Below, one piece after another: positions 16,631-25,352 of a DNA stretch of 35,339 nucleotides. Each line of letters opens with the position of its first letter. Within the stretch, counting starts at the first letter, position 1. Position numbers and translations under genes: made by a program. Under the pieces are notes generated by a model. The model was not told the DNA's origin and did no database searches. It saw only the letters and a list, made by a program, of their open reading frames with translations. The stretch spans positions 1 through 35,339 of the forward strand of contig JAHEHE010000022.1 of NCBI GenBank assembly GCA_024644725.1. Direction: 5' to 3'. This stretch comes from Flavobacteriaceae bacterium (GTDB lineage Bacteria; Bacteroidota; Bacteroidia; Flavobacteriales; Flavobacteriaceae).

Positions 16631-17599
16631 ATGTCGAGAATTCTAACGGGAGTGCAAAGTACGGGAACCCCGCACCTGGGTAATTTACTGGGTGCGATCA
16701 TCCCGGCCATCCGCATGGCCAAAGAATCGAAAGAAGAATCGTTTTTGTTCATCGCTGACATGCATTCTCTGACACAGATCAAGGATGCGGCAGAGCTCAA
16801 AGGAAATACGTACAGCACGGCTGCGACCTGGCTGGCTTTTGGTGTCGACACCGAGAAAACGGTCTTTTACCGTCAGAGCGATGTGCCACAGGTCACGGAG
16901 TTGTCGTGGTACCTGAGCTGCTTCTTCCCGTATCAACGACTTACCCTGGCTCATAGCTTCAAAGACAAGGCGGATCGCCTGGAAGACGTAAACTCTGGTC
17001 TTTTCATCTACCCGATGCTGATGGCAGCGGATATACTATTGTATGATGCTGACACGGTTCCGGTTGGAAAGGATCAGCTTCAGCACCTCGAAATGGCGCG
17101 AGACGTGGCCAACCGATTCAATCACCAGATGGGCGAAACGCTCGTTCCTCCAAAAGCAAAGCTCCAGGAAAACACCATGTACGTTCCAGGTACCGATGGG
17201 CAGAAGATGAGCAAGTCAAAGGGCAATATCATCGATATATTCCTGCCGGATAAACAACTGCGCAAGCAGATCATGAAAATCAAGACCGATTCGACGCCTA
17301 TCGAAGAGCCCAAGAATCCGGATACCTGCAATCTTTTTGCCCTTTATAAGTTGCTGGCCAATGAAGAGCAGTTAGAAGAGATGCGAGCCAATTACCTGGG
17401 AAGAAACTATGGTTACGGTCATGCCAAGCAGGCTTTTTATGAGCTGATTTTGGACAGGTTTGGGGAAGAGCGTGAGAAATATCACCACTTCATGAGTCAT
17501 CCGAAAGAGATTGACGCGGTACTTATGGAGGGGGCAAATAAAGCAAGCGTGGTAGCAGATCGGGTTCTGGACCGAGTCCGGGAAAAACTAGGCTATTGA
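16631..17599 (+). CDS. trpS: tryptophanyl-tRNA synthetase
   Basis: 322-residue class I aminoacyl-tRNA synthetase that charges tRNA-Trp. The HIGH-type motif is PHLG (14-17) in STGTPHLGNLLGA and the KMSKS loop is at 192-196 (GQKMSKSKGN). The tryptophan pocket region with FIADMHSLT, YQRLTLAHSFKDK and YPMLMAADILLYDADTVPVGKDQLQHLE is intact. ATG 16631 is chosen because the protein begins directly with MSRILTGVQSTG as in homologues; a TTG three codons earlier is possible but unneeded. The Rid-family gene follows 13 bases after the stop and is probably co-transcribed. Confidence 0.96.
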   Translation: MSRILTGVQSTGTPHLGNLLGAIIPAIRMAKESKEESFLFIADMHSLTQIKDAAELKGNTYSTAATWLAFGVDTEKTVFYRQSDVPQVTELSWYLSCFFPYQRLTLAHSFKDKADRLEDVNSGLFIYPMLMAADILLYDADTVPVGKDQLQHLEMARDVANRFNHQMGETLVPPKAKLQENTMYVPGTDGQKMSKSKGNIIDIFLPDKQLRKQIMKIKTDSTPIEEPKNPDTCNLFALYKLLANEEQLEEMRANYLGRNYGYGHAKQAFYELILDRFGEEREKYHHFMSHPKEIDAVLMEGANKASVVADRVLDRVREKLGY

Positions 17600-17612
17600 A
17601 AAAATTAAAACC

Positions 17613-17996
17613 ATGAGACGCAAACGCATCAGTTCGGGTTCCCGATTTGAGAAGGAAGTAGGCTATTCCAGGGCGATAGCCGTTGGAAACATGGTTTTTG
17701 TTTCAGGCACGACCGGATACGACTATGCGACCATGACCATTTCTGAGGATGTCGCCGAACAGGCAGAAATGTGCATCAAGAATATCGAGAAAGCGCTGCT
17801 TGAGGCGGACTCATCGCTTAAAGACATCGTTCGGGTTACTTATATTCTGCCGGATTCCCGTGATTTTGAAGCTTGCTGGCCCGTTCTTCGCAAGTATTTT
17901 GGCAGCGTGCTTCCAGCCGCCACTATGATTTCTGCCGGACTGGCTGATGACAACATGAAGATTGAAATCGAGGTTACTGCCGTACGCGCATCGTGA
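17613..17996 (+). CDS. Rid-family (YjgF/UK114) protein lacking the catalytic arginine
   Basis: 127 residues with the chorismate-mutase-like Rid fold, probably a trimer. Family blocks are VGNMVFVSGTTGYD, AEQAEMCIKNIEKALLEADSSLKDIVRVTYILPD and the ending MKIEIEVTAV. In RidA the segment FPARSC carries Arg105, needed for hydrolysis of reactive enamine/imine intermediates. Here the aligned segment reads LPAATM, so Ala stands in place of the Arg. By published subfamily rules such proteins are not expected to have RidA-type deaminase activity, and the real role is unknown. It follows trpS by 13 bases. Its last 23 bases overlap the end of the convergent fucosidase gene. Confidence 0.88.
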   Translation: MRRKRISSGSRFEKEVGYSRAIAVGNMVFVSGTTGYDYATMTISEDVAEQAEMCIKNIEKALLEADSSLKDIVRVTYILPDSRDFEACWPVLRKYFGSVLPAATMISAGLADDNMKIEIEVTAVRAS

Positions 17997-19308
17997 CGAT
18001 CGTATCTATGGAGTCACGTTCCTGATCGGGAACGCTGAACACCAACCCAAACTCATTGACTTTGTAGTTCACTTTTTGACCTGAAGCGAAGGTCATCTTA
18101 TCGATCTTACCCGAGAATCCTGGAATGAGGTAGCTTCGTTTCTTTTCATCCAAAATGTGAAGGTAGATCTCATCTCCTTTTTGGGTCGAAACCATTTCCT
18201 CACTCGGCGGAACAGGCCCCTGACGCGTGCCGTATATCGTCTGGCCGTTCTTTTCTAGCCATTTTCCGATGTTGACCAGGGAGCTTGCGTGTTTTTCCTG
18301 GATCTTCCCGTTGGGCATTGGACCTACATTCAGGAGCAGATTACTACCGTAACCAGCAGCACTTACCAGGTAACGGATCAGTTCCTTGTCACTTTTGTGT
18401 TTCTGATCCTGCAGGTTGAAACCCCAGGAGCCATTGATGGTTTCGCATACTTCTTTCGGAAGCTGCCCGATGTTTTCAGAGCGGGTTCCCCATCCTGTCG
18501 TGTTCTTTCCGGGCAGGTCCTTTTCAAACATCTGGAAGTCTTCCCCGGGAATCGGAGCCACGTGGTGGTTATTACCGATCAGGCACTTCGGTTGCAATTC
18601 ATGAATCAAGGTATAGAGCTCGTCATAATGCCAGTCCACTTTCAGGTCGCCGTAATCTTTCCCGTTCCATTCGACCTGGTCCCAGTGCCCGTCAAACCAA
18701 ATTCCACCGATTTCTCCGTACTGGGTCAGCAATTCGGTCAGCTGGGCCTTCATAAACGCGATGTATTCTTCCCAATCACCCGAATCCGAGCGACCTGGGA
18801 TCCCTCTGCCCGTTCTTCCACGGGGATAGTAGTCGTCCCGGTTCCAATCCAGCAACGAATAGTAGAAGAAGAGTTTGATGCCTTCTTTCCTGCAGGCTTC
18901 GGCCAAAGGCTTGAGAACATCCTTTCCGTAGGGAGTTTGTTTGACGATGTTGTAGTCGCTTGCCTCCGTGTCGAACATGGAAAACCCGTCGTGATGCCTG
19001 CTGGTAATGGTGATGTATTTCATCCCTGCCGCTTTGGCGAGCTTTACCCACTCCTCCGGATTGTATTCTACAGGATTGAAAAAACGGGGAAGCTTCTCAT
19101 AGGCTTCGATGGGAATGTTCTGATTGTTCATCACCCATTCACCATCTCCAAGCACACTGTATACGCCCCAGTGAATGAACATGCCGAATTTGGCGTCCTG
19201 AAACCATTGCCGCGCTTCGAGATTCTCAGGTGCGGGCTCATAAGACTCCTGGCCCCGGACTTGCAGGGAACTGCCAAGAATCAAAATAAGCAAGAAGAAC
19301 TTTTTCAC
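17974..19308 (-). CDS. secreted alpha-L-fucosidase, GH29
   Basis: 444 residues counted from a GTG start at 19308, which gives a compact signal peptide (KKFFLLILILGSSLQVRGQ) and mature protein from about ESYEP. The catalytic barrel shows FGMFIHWGVYS, SRHHDGFSMFD and GGIWFDGHWD, whose Asp (206) is the GH29 nucleophile; the SAAGYGSNLLLNVGPMPNG block also belongs to the family. It should remove terminal fucose from algal or glycoprotein glycans in the periplasm or outside. An ATG at 19368 would add 20 Arg/Lys-rich residues and overlap the preceding reductase gene by 38 bases; GTG fits better, but this is a judgement. Third gene after pgk and the reductase. The C terminus lacks an obvious type IX sorting domain. 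Confidence 0.9.
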   Translation of the reverse strand: MKKFFLLILILGSSLQVRGQESYEPAPENLEARQWFQDAKFGMFIHWGVYSVLGDGEWVMNNQNIPIEAYEKLPRFFNPVEYNPEEWVKLAKAAGMKYITITSRHHDGFSMFDTEASDYNIVKQTPYGKDVLKPLAEACRKEGIKLFFYYSLLDWNRDDYYPRGRTGRGIPGRSDSGDWEEYIAFMKAQLTELLTQYGEIGGIWFDGHWDQVEWNGKDYGDLKVDWHYDELYTLIHELQPKCLIGNNHHVAPIPGEDFQMFEKDLPGKNTTGWGTRSENIGQLPKEVCETINGSWGFNLQDQKHKSDKELIRYLVSAAGYGSNLLLNVGPMPNGKIQEKHASSLVNIGKWLEKNGQTIYGTRQGPVPPSEEMVSTQKGDEIYLHILDEKKRSYLIPGFSGKIDKMTFASGQKVNYKVNEFGLVFSVPDQERDSIDTIVTMRVRQ

Positions 19309-19330
19309 ACTGTGGCAAAGGATTTTAAGT

Positions 19331-20368
19331 TTACGGCGCCGGATTCGGCTGCAGGTTCTGAATTTCATCTATTTCGCCCAGCATCTCCTCGCTCAGCTCT
19401 ACATCGATGCTGGAAATATTCTCTCTCAGCTGTTCCATGGTGGTGGCCCCGATGATATTGCTCGTAACGAAAGGACGCTGATTCACAAAGGCCAGGCTAA
19501 GACGCGTCAGGCTCAAGCCATGGCGATCGGCCATTTCCTTGTATTTCTCTGTAAGGTGCAAGGCTTGTGGGTTGCTGTAGCGCGAATAGTTTGGGAAGAG
19601 CTTGATTCGGCTTTTCTCCGGCATCCTACCCCCCAGGTATTTTCCTGAAAGCACGCCAAAAGCCAGGGGTGAATAGGCCAGCAGGCCTACTTTTTCACGC
19701 AACGACACCTCCGCCAGGTTGATTTCAAACGTCCTGTTTAGCAGGGAATAGGGGTTTTGAATGGTCTTGCATCGTGTAAGACCGTGTTTGTCACTTTCCT
19801 GCAACTGTCTCATCACGCCCCATGAGGTTTCATTGGACACCCCGTAGTGTCTTATTCTTCCCTCTTTCACCAGACCGTCAAGGGTTTCGATGACCTCGTG
19901 AAAATTATCGTTCCAGGCTTCATTTTCCTTGTGCGCGTAATTGCGCTGGCCAAAGAAATTCACATTGCGCTCGGGCCAATGCAATTGATAGACATCGACG
20001 TAATCGGTCTGAAGGCGCTTCAAACTCTGATCCAGGGCCGAGTGGATCACTTCCCTTGAAAAGCCGAGGTTGTCCCTCAGGTAATTGAAATAGGGCATGG
20101 GCCCCGTTATCTTGGTGGCAACAACCAGGTCCTCCCGCTTTTGATCCTTCAGCCAGCTTCCGATATAGCGCTCCGTACTGCCCTGGGTTTCCTTTCTCCC
20201 GGGGATGGAGTACATCTCGGCCGTGTCGATGAAATTGACTCCCTGTCCCTGGGCGTAACTCAATTGCTCGTGCGCTTCTGCCTCGGTATTTTGTTGCCCG
20301 TAGGTCATGGTGCCCAGGCAGATCTTGCTAACCCTGATGTCTGTTTGGGGGATGGTCGTGTACTTCAT
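19331..20368 (-). CDS. aldo/keto reductase, Tas-like
   Basis: 345-residue NADPH-dependent aldo/keto reductase with the full catalytic tetrad: Asp48 and Tyr53 in NFIDTAEMYS, Lys86 in VVATKITG and His130 in DVYQLHWPE. The insert NFFGQRNYAHKENEAWND after the His motif and SNETSWGVMRQL are typical of the Tas subgroup. The substrate is not known. It begins three bases after the pgk stop and is followed by the fucosidase, so it lies mid-operon. The C terminus ends with LQPNPAP, as in Tas homologues. Confidence 0.93.
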   Translation of the reverse strand: MKYTTIPQTDIRVSKICLGTMTYGQQNTEAEAHEQLSYAQGQGVNFIDTAEMYSIPGRKETQGSTERYIGSWLKDQKREDLVVATKITGPMPYFNYLRDNLGFSREVIHSALDQSLKRLQTDYVDVYQLHWPERNVNFFGQRNYAHKENEAWNDNFHEVIETLDGLVKEGRIRHYGVSNETSWGVMRQLQESDKHGLTRCKTIQNPYSLLNRTFEINLAEVSLREKVGLLAYSPLAFGVLSGKYLGGRMPEKSRIKLFPNYSRYSNPQALHLTEKYKEMADRHGLSLTRLSLAFVNQRPFVTSNIIGATTMEQLRENISSIDVELSEEMLGEIDEIQNLQPNPAP

Positions 20369-20371
20369 TTC

Positions 20372-21559
20372 TTAACTCATTATGGCTGCGATCCCTGGAA
20401 GGGTCTTTCCTTCGAGCATTTCCAGCATGGCGCCTCCACCTGTGGAGACATAACTCACTTTGTCCGCAAAGCCAAACTGCTTCACGGCAGCAACCGAGTC
20501 GCCACCTCCTACGAGTGAAAAAGCACCTTCCGCCGTAGCATCCGCGACAGCGTTGCCAATTTCAATGGTCCCTTTGGCGAACTTTGGCATTTCAAAGACA
20601 CCAACCGGGCCGTTCCACAAGATGGTTTTGGATTGAGCGATCACAAACGAGAACCCGACATTGGTTTTTGGTCCTGCGTCGAGTCCTTCCCAGCCATCGG
20701 GAATCGCCTTGATGTCTACGACTTGTGTATTGGCATCATTACTGAAGGAATCCGCGCAGACCACGTCTACCGGCAAATGCACTTTCACTCCTTTTTCCTC
20801 AGCTTGTTTCAAAATTTCAAGAGCGAGGTCCTGCTTGTCGTCTTCACAGATCGAATTGCCGATCTGTCCTCCCATGGCTTTGACGAAAGTAAAACTCATG
20901 CCACCTCCGATGATAAGGTGGTCTATTTTGTCGAGGATATTTTCAATAACCGTGATTTTCGATGACACCTTGGAGCCTCCCAAAATAGCGGTAACAGGCT
21001 TTTCGCTGCTGCCCAGGACTTTCTGCAGACTTTCAATTTCCTTGGAGAGCAGGTAACCGAAACACTTCTTGTCCGGGAAGAAATCCGCAATTATCGCAGT
21101 TGAGGCATGTGCCCTGTGCGCACTACCGAAGGCATCGTTGACATAGATGTCGCCGTTTTTTGCCAGTTCTGTGGCAAAATCCTTGTCGCCGGCTTTTTCT
21201 TCCTTGTGGAAACGAAGATTCTCCAAAAGCAAGACTTCTCCATTCTGAAGATCGGCAACGGCCTGTTGAACTTCCTCACCCACGCAGTCTCCTACAAACT
21301 TCACCTGCACGCCGATCACATCACTTGCGGCATCAACTATGTTCTTCAACGAGAACTTTTCTTCGGGTCCTGAAGGACGTCCGAGGTGTGACATGAGAAC
21401 GGCACTTCCCCCGTCCTCGAGGATTTTGACTATCGTCGGTTTGGCGGCTTCTATTCGTGTCAGGTCAGTGACTTCCAAATTTTCGTTGAGGGGCACGTTG
21501 AAGTCGACTCGTATCAGAGCCTTTTTGTCTTCAAAATTAAAATCGTCTATAGTTTTCAT
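20372..21559 (-). CDS. pgk: phosphoglycerate kinase
   Basis: 395 residues, standard length. It makes ATP from 1,3-bisphosphoglycerate in glycolysis and acts in reverse in gluconeogenesis. Seen are the substrate-binding [10 protein letters not shown] and [34 protein letters not shown], the hinge GGSKVSSKI and the nucleotide-binding [15 protein letters not shown] near the C terminus. It is the first gene of a three-gene minus-strand run with the reductase and the fucosidase. A perfect -7 element lies 21 bases upstream. Confidence 0.97.
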   Translation of the reverse strand: MKTIDDFNFEDKKALIRVDFNVPLNENLEVTDLTRIEAAKPTIVKILEDGGSAVLMSHLGRPSGPEEKFSLKNIVDAASDVIGVQVKFVGDCVGEEVQQAVADLQNGEVLLLENLRFHKEEKAGDKDFATELAKNGDIYVNDAFGSAHRAHASTAIIADFFPDKKCFGYLLSKEIESLQKVLGSSEKPVTAILGGSKVSSKITVIENILDKIDHLIIGGGMSFTFVKAMGGQIGNSICEDDKQDLALEILKQAEEKGVKVHLPVDVVCADSFSNDANTQVVDIKAIPDGWEGLDAGPKTNVGFSFVIAQSKTILWNGPVGVFEMPKFAKGTIEIGNAVADATAEGAFSLVGGGDSVAAVKQFGFADKVSYVSTGGGAMLEMLEGKTLPGIAAIMS

Positions 21560-21579
21560 TGGTAGTTTTTATTGGACCA

Positions 21580-21587
21580 CAAATATA
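21580..21587 (-). promoter_or_regulatory. -7 element of the pgk promoter
   Basis: TATATTTG on the minus strand is a perfect TAnnTTTG match, 20 bases before the pgk ATG. No TTG lies at the right distance; the -33 zone falls inside the small hairpin that ends the upstream peptidase transcript. Confidence 0.5.
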
Positions 21588-21589
21588 CT

Positions 21590-21613
21590 AAAAAAGACAG
21601 GCTATTTTGTCCT
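21590..21613 (-). terminator. weak terminator of the M28 peptidase transcript
   Basis: On the minus strand a 6-bp stem (AGGACA with TGTCTT, one G-U pair) around an 8-base loop runs into six T. It lies 35 bases after the peptidase stop and directly upstream of the pgk -7 element. Confidence 0.38.
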
Positions 21614-21647
21614 AAAAAACGGATTAATTGAGCCCTTTGCCGGGAGA

Positions 21648-23987
21648 TCAGAATTTGATTTCCCTCAGGTTCAGAACGGCATCCGAAACAAAAAATGTGT
21701 TGGGCATGAGGTGGCTTGGGCGAGGTTGGATCTCGGGTTTTATCTTCTTGATTTCTGGCAGGTTCTGAAAGTCATAGGTCAGTTCGAAAAGAAACAGTGA
21801 AGGGTCATCTTCCGCAGGGATGACATAGCTGAATTCGAGAGGTTCTCCGGTATCTGAAAAATAATACCGGAAAAGACTGCGACCGCCCTTGTCAGACACC
21901 AGAAAGGGCGTATTTTCTTTTTTGACCGCCTTCTCCTGCTGCACTTCCAGGGATAGGACACGGGTACCCTGCTTCAACCTGATATCCATACGGTTGATGG
22001 CCCGATTGGGTCGGATGCTGACGCGAAGGTGCCTCTGATCGGACATTACAGTGTCAGAGAGAATTTTAACGAGAGAGGGTTCGAGCTGAATCGGTGATGC
22101 TGAGTTGTGAAAATTGAAATTGCTGATTCCCGCATCCTGGAAAACCTTGTCAGGGATGTCGCCCTGCTCCGGATTTTCCCCTAGAAACTGTCTTGTGAAC
22201 TCATCCGTTTCCAGATCTCTGCTACCCCAATAGCCGTTTGAAGTCGATTCGTCTCTTAGATAAAGCACACTGTCGGGCCGTTTGGAATCCTCGTTGAAAC
22301 CTGCAGTGTACGAGGCGGAGGCAAACACAAGAATTGCGGTTATCAGAAACAGCTTGTTGAGGTTCTTCAGGCCGGCAAAGGACGACCAAATGGGCATCAA
22401 GAGAAGCAGCAAAAGAGAGGCGATCAGGGTGGCGATCAGGGTCATTTGAAGACCCAGGGCAATCGGAAACAACTCGATGAGGGGAACCACGATCAGCAGC
22501 GCAGGTAAAGTTATTACGGTTGAGACAATGACTTTTTTCGTTGAGTCTTTCGGCTTTAAAATAAAGAGGCAAAAGACGACGACTCCAGTCAAGAAGGGGA
22601 TGATGAAAAAGCCAGCGCCGGGAAGATATGCTGCTATGGCGAAATTGATCATAATCCAGGCTGATAGAGGCGCGAAGAACAGATTGACGGCACTTCTTTT
22701 TTTCAAATATCTTTGATAGAGCCAAACGGTAAACCAGAGCGACAAGGACACAAACCCGATGATATAAAGGTGTCCGTTGTATGTGAATCCGTGGAAAATC
22801 TCCCGATAGCCCGGATGAATGTTCAGCAGGAGCTTCCATCCGTAAAAGGACCCCAGTCCAATGACGCTGAGCGCGATCAGCAGGGGCACGAACCCAATTG
22901 CCATATCCTTCAGCGAAAGGACCTGTTTCTTCAGTCCCCAAACAACCGCCAGGAGAAGGGCCAATAGTCCGATGATACACATGGGGAGCACCCAGGAAAA
23001 CGGATAGCTGATCAATCCGGCACCCGGAAAATTAAAGAAAACCAGGTCGGAATCTGCAGACAGGTCATTGAGGTCTGTCATTGAAAAGTGGGCCAGGGCA
23101 GGTACCAGATAGGAAGCCAGATGTTGCACCGTGTTTCGATCGAGACGCTCATAGTTGTCCTGTGGGGTATGATAGTCAAAATGATCATCGATGAATGCAA
23201 AATTATAACCCTGCACATTGGCGTTTTTGCGAAAGACGGTCAGATCCGTGTCGTTGGGAAGCAATTTGTAGATACTGTAGAACAGAGAATTGGAAAAAGG
23301 CCGGGAGGTATTGACCTCGTTAAAAGCCTGAATCAGCTTTTCGTTTCCCTCGTTGGTCTCCACGAACATCAGACATGGACCACCGCTTCCGCGTGCCTCA
23401 AAATTCAAAACCAGCCCGACGTCTTTTGACCAGGGGTGCTTGTCTACAAAGGCCTGGGCCCCGAGAAGGCCCAACTCTTCGGCATCAGAGATAAGAATAA
23501 TAATGTCGTTTTTTTGGGGGGTCCCCTGTTCTAGAAAGGCCCTGAGGCTTTCGAGAATGACGACGACCCCGCTTCCGGCATCGCTGGCTCCAAAAGACGT
23601 CGACACCTCAGAGTCGTAATGGGACAAGAGCATGAGCGCTTTACCGGGCTCGCTGCCTTCAATGCGCGCCAGAATGTTCCGAACCTTTGTGCCGGCTCGA
23701 TTCTTCTGACCCAATACCTCAGCTTCCTGGATCTCTACATCCAGACCCAGCTTTTCCAACTCGGCCACCAGGTACTCCCTGACCTCTTCGTGAGCCGAAG
23801 AACTGACGAAATGCGGTTTTTCAGATATGATTTTCAAATGATCCAGGGCCCGGGCCAAAGAGAACTCCTGCGGAGGAACCGAGTCATTTACGATCGCCCG
23901 CGGCATGATGCGCTTGAGAGCAAAGAGGCAGGTCAAAAAGATCAGAAGTATGGAAACCGTGGTTTTGAGGCTGTGGGTCGTCTTCAT
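21648..23987 (-). CDS. M28-family zinc metallopeptidase with multi-pass membrane C-terminal half (ERMP1-like)
   Basis: 779 residues. After an N-terminal membrane anchor (about 8-25) comes an M28 aminopeptidase domain with the two-zinc ligands His123 in LLSHYDS, Asp136 in GASDAGSG, Glu170-Glu171 in SDAEELGLLG, Glu197 in NFEARG and His273 in DYHTPQDN. Residues from about 325 to 560 form eight or nine membrane helices, followed by a roughly 200-residue beta-rich domain. This order is that of the endoplasmic reticulum metallopeptidase 1/Fxna type known from eukaryotes and some Bacteroidota. The peptidase domain is probably periplasmic; its substrate is unknown. The CarboxypepD_reg gene ends 44 bases upstream, so they may share a transcript. 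Confidence 0.9.
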   Translation of the reverse strand: MKTTHSLKTTVSILLIFLTCLFALKRIMPRAIVNDSVPPQEFSLARALDHLKIISEKPHFVSSSAHEEVREYLVAELEKLGLDVEIQEAEVLGQKNRAGTKVRNILARIEGSEPGKALMLLSHYDSEVSTSFGASDAGSGVVVILESLRAFLEQGTPQKNDIIILISDAEELGLLGAQAFVDKHPWSKDVGLVLNFEARGSGGPCLMFVETNEGNEKLIQAFNEVNTSRPFSNSLFYSIYKLLPNDTDLTVFRKNANVQGYNFAFIDDHFDYHTPQDNYERLDRNTVQHLASYLVPALAHFSMTDLNDLSADSDLVFFNFPGAGLISYPFSWVLPMCIIGLLALLLAVVWGLKKQVLSLKDMAIGFVPLLIALSVIGLGSFYGWKLLLNIHPGYREIFHGFTYNGHLYIIGFVSLSLWFTVWLYQRYLKKRSAVNLFFAPLSAWIMINFAIAAYLPGAGFFIIPFLTGVVVFCLFILKPKDSTKKVIVSTVITLPALLIVVPLIELFPIALGLQMTLIATLIASLLLLLLMPIWSSFAGLKNLNKLFLITAILVFASASYTAGFNEDSKRPDSVLYLRDESTSNGYWGSRDLETDEFTRQFLGENPEQGDIPDKVFQDAGISNFNFHNSASPIQLEPSLVKILSDTVMSDQRHLRVSIRPNRAINRMDIRLKQGTRVLSLEVQQEKAVKKENTPFLVSDKGGRSLFRYYFSDTGEPLEFSYVIPAEDDPSLFLFELTYDFQNLPEIKKIKPEIQPRPSHLMPNTFFVSDAVLNLREIKF

Positions 23988-24031
23988 GGAATTCGAAATT
24001 AGACAATTCCCATGAATTCAGGGCACTGATC

Positions 24032-25294
24032 TCAGTCCTTGATGATATTCAGGCCGTTCCATTCCAGGTTGAGATCATTGAACACCTGATTTTCCATATC
24101 CTCACTGGAGTCAAAAACCTTTTCTTCCGGGACCGGGAGAGCTTCCCCATTGAGTTCGTTGATGAAAAATACCTGGCCGATATTGATATCCGAGTTTTCA
24201 TTCGGATCAAAGGTGTGTTTTTTGGTGAGCATGATATTCGCATCCCAACGGAAGAGCTCGGGGTACCATTTACCGTCAAATTTCTGATAGTTGATCACGG
24301 TGCTGAACGTGGGGTTACCAATTTTGAGCCCGACCACGAAGAGGATCGGTTTGACGATAAACGGGATGCTGAATTTGCCTTTTTGCTCTATGGACACGAT
24401 GGCGTAATCCTCTGTATTGATCAGGATCTTGCCCTCGTCCTTTTTGTGATCGATCTTTCTTTTCGCTTTGAACAGGATGGTCACCAGTCGTTCTCCGTTC
24501 AACCAGGTCTCATCCCCAAAACTGTACTCGTATTTGCTGAAGTATTTCGGATCGAGATAGCTGTCTCTTTCGTTGTTGATGTCCAGGTCAATGACAGACT
24601 CAGGGCCTCCCAAATCCATGTCGATATCACTATCGTATTCATCTTCATCAAATTCTTCTCCGTTTTTGATGGCTTTCTTCTTTCGCTTCTCCTGCTTTTT
24701 CTCAAACCATTCCCTCATGAACTGAAATTGCTGAGGATCCGGTTCGGGTCGATATAACAGGAGCTGATGCTTGTTTTTGCTCGAGTCGGCCACTTCTGGA
24801 TAGTAAGTTTTAAAAACGCCTTCTTCTTTGTTAATCACTGCCCCATTTTCAATAAACTTCTCGCGATAATAGGCCAAACTTTGATAGGGTTCTTGGGGAT
24901 AGTTCTCGGGCATGCGCTCGAGGGCCTTTTTGATGTAGTCCAGCGGGCTCTTCTCTGTGAGCAGAACCTCATCGAGCACATTGACACTGGGTGATAGCCC
25001 GATCTTCAGAAATTCGCCAACAGCCGAAAGAGGAACTTCGTAGGAATTGAAACCGATAAAGCTGATGCTTAGGGTGTCGTTTCGCTTCGATTTGGGGACA
25101 TAAAAATCAAAGGCTCCATCATCATTGCTCACGGTACCGATAGGATGGTTCTTCAGGCGCACAGAGGCGTAGGGAAGGGGCTCGCCGTTTTCCTTGTTTA
25201 CAATGGTTCCCGAAATCGCGTAAGGCACCTGCGCGCGCAGACCTGCGGACATGACAAACAACCCAATAAAAAGAAAGAAGCACTTCTTGAGCAT
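24032..25294 (-). CDS. exported CarboxypepD_reg-like domain protein
   Basis: 420 residues with a signal peptide (MLKKCFFLFIGLFVMSAGLRAQ) and an N-terminal carboxypeptidase-regulatory-like beta sandwich (about 24-105: ISGTIVNKENGEPLPYASVRLKN, GTVSNDDGAFDFYVP). The rest is an unnamed Bacteroidota domain with a charged middle region (KKQEKRKKKAIKNGEEFDEDEYDSDIDMD) and beta-rich C terminus (YAIVSIEQKG, FDGKWYPELFRW). There is no TonB-dependent barrel, so it is not a SusC-type transporter. Probably an envelope protein in the periplasm or outer membrane; function unknown. It lies between the Zn-ribbon gene and the membrane peptidase on the same strand. Confidence 0.85.
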   Translation of the reverse strand: MLKKCFFLFIGLFVMSAGLRAQVPYAISGTIVNKENGEPLPYASVRLKNHPIGTVSNDDGAFDFYVPKSKRNDTLSISFIGFNSYEVPLSAVGEFLKIGLSPSVNVLDEVLLTEKSPLDYIKKALERMPENYPQEPYQSLAYYREKFIENGAVINKEEGVFKTYYPEVADSSKNKHQLLLYRPEPDPQQFQFMREWFEKKQEKRKKKAIKNGEEFDEDEYDSDIDMDLGGPESVIDLDINNERDSYLDPKYFSKYEYSFGDETWLNGERLVTILFKAKRKIDHKKDEGKILINTEDYAIVSIEQKGKFSIPFIVKPILFVVGLKIGNPTFSTVINYQKFDGKWYPELFRWDANIMLTKKHTFDPNENSDINIGQVFFINELNGEALPVPEEKVFDSSEDMENQVFNDLNLEWNGLNIIKD

Positions 25295-25352
25295 AAAAGA
25301 ATTTTAGTGTTCGACGAGTCAGTTGGGGTTTTGTTACAAGATGCTTGTCAAT

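Noticed and set aside
18289-19455. 388-codon plus-strand frame opposite the fucosidase and reductase
   Set aside because: It spans two real genes, has no recognisable domain and reflects codon bias on the coding strand.
22222-22980. 252-codon minus-strand frame in a second frame inside the M28 peptidase
   Set aside because: Overlaps the membrane-helix part of the real gene on the same strand; Arg/Ser/His-rich shadow composition.
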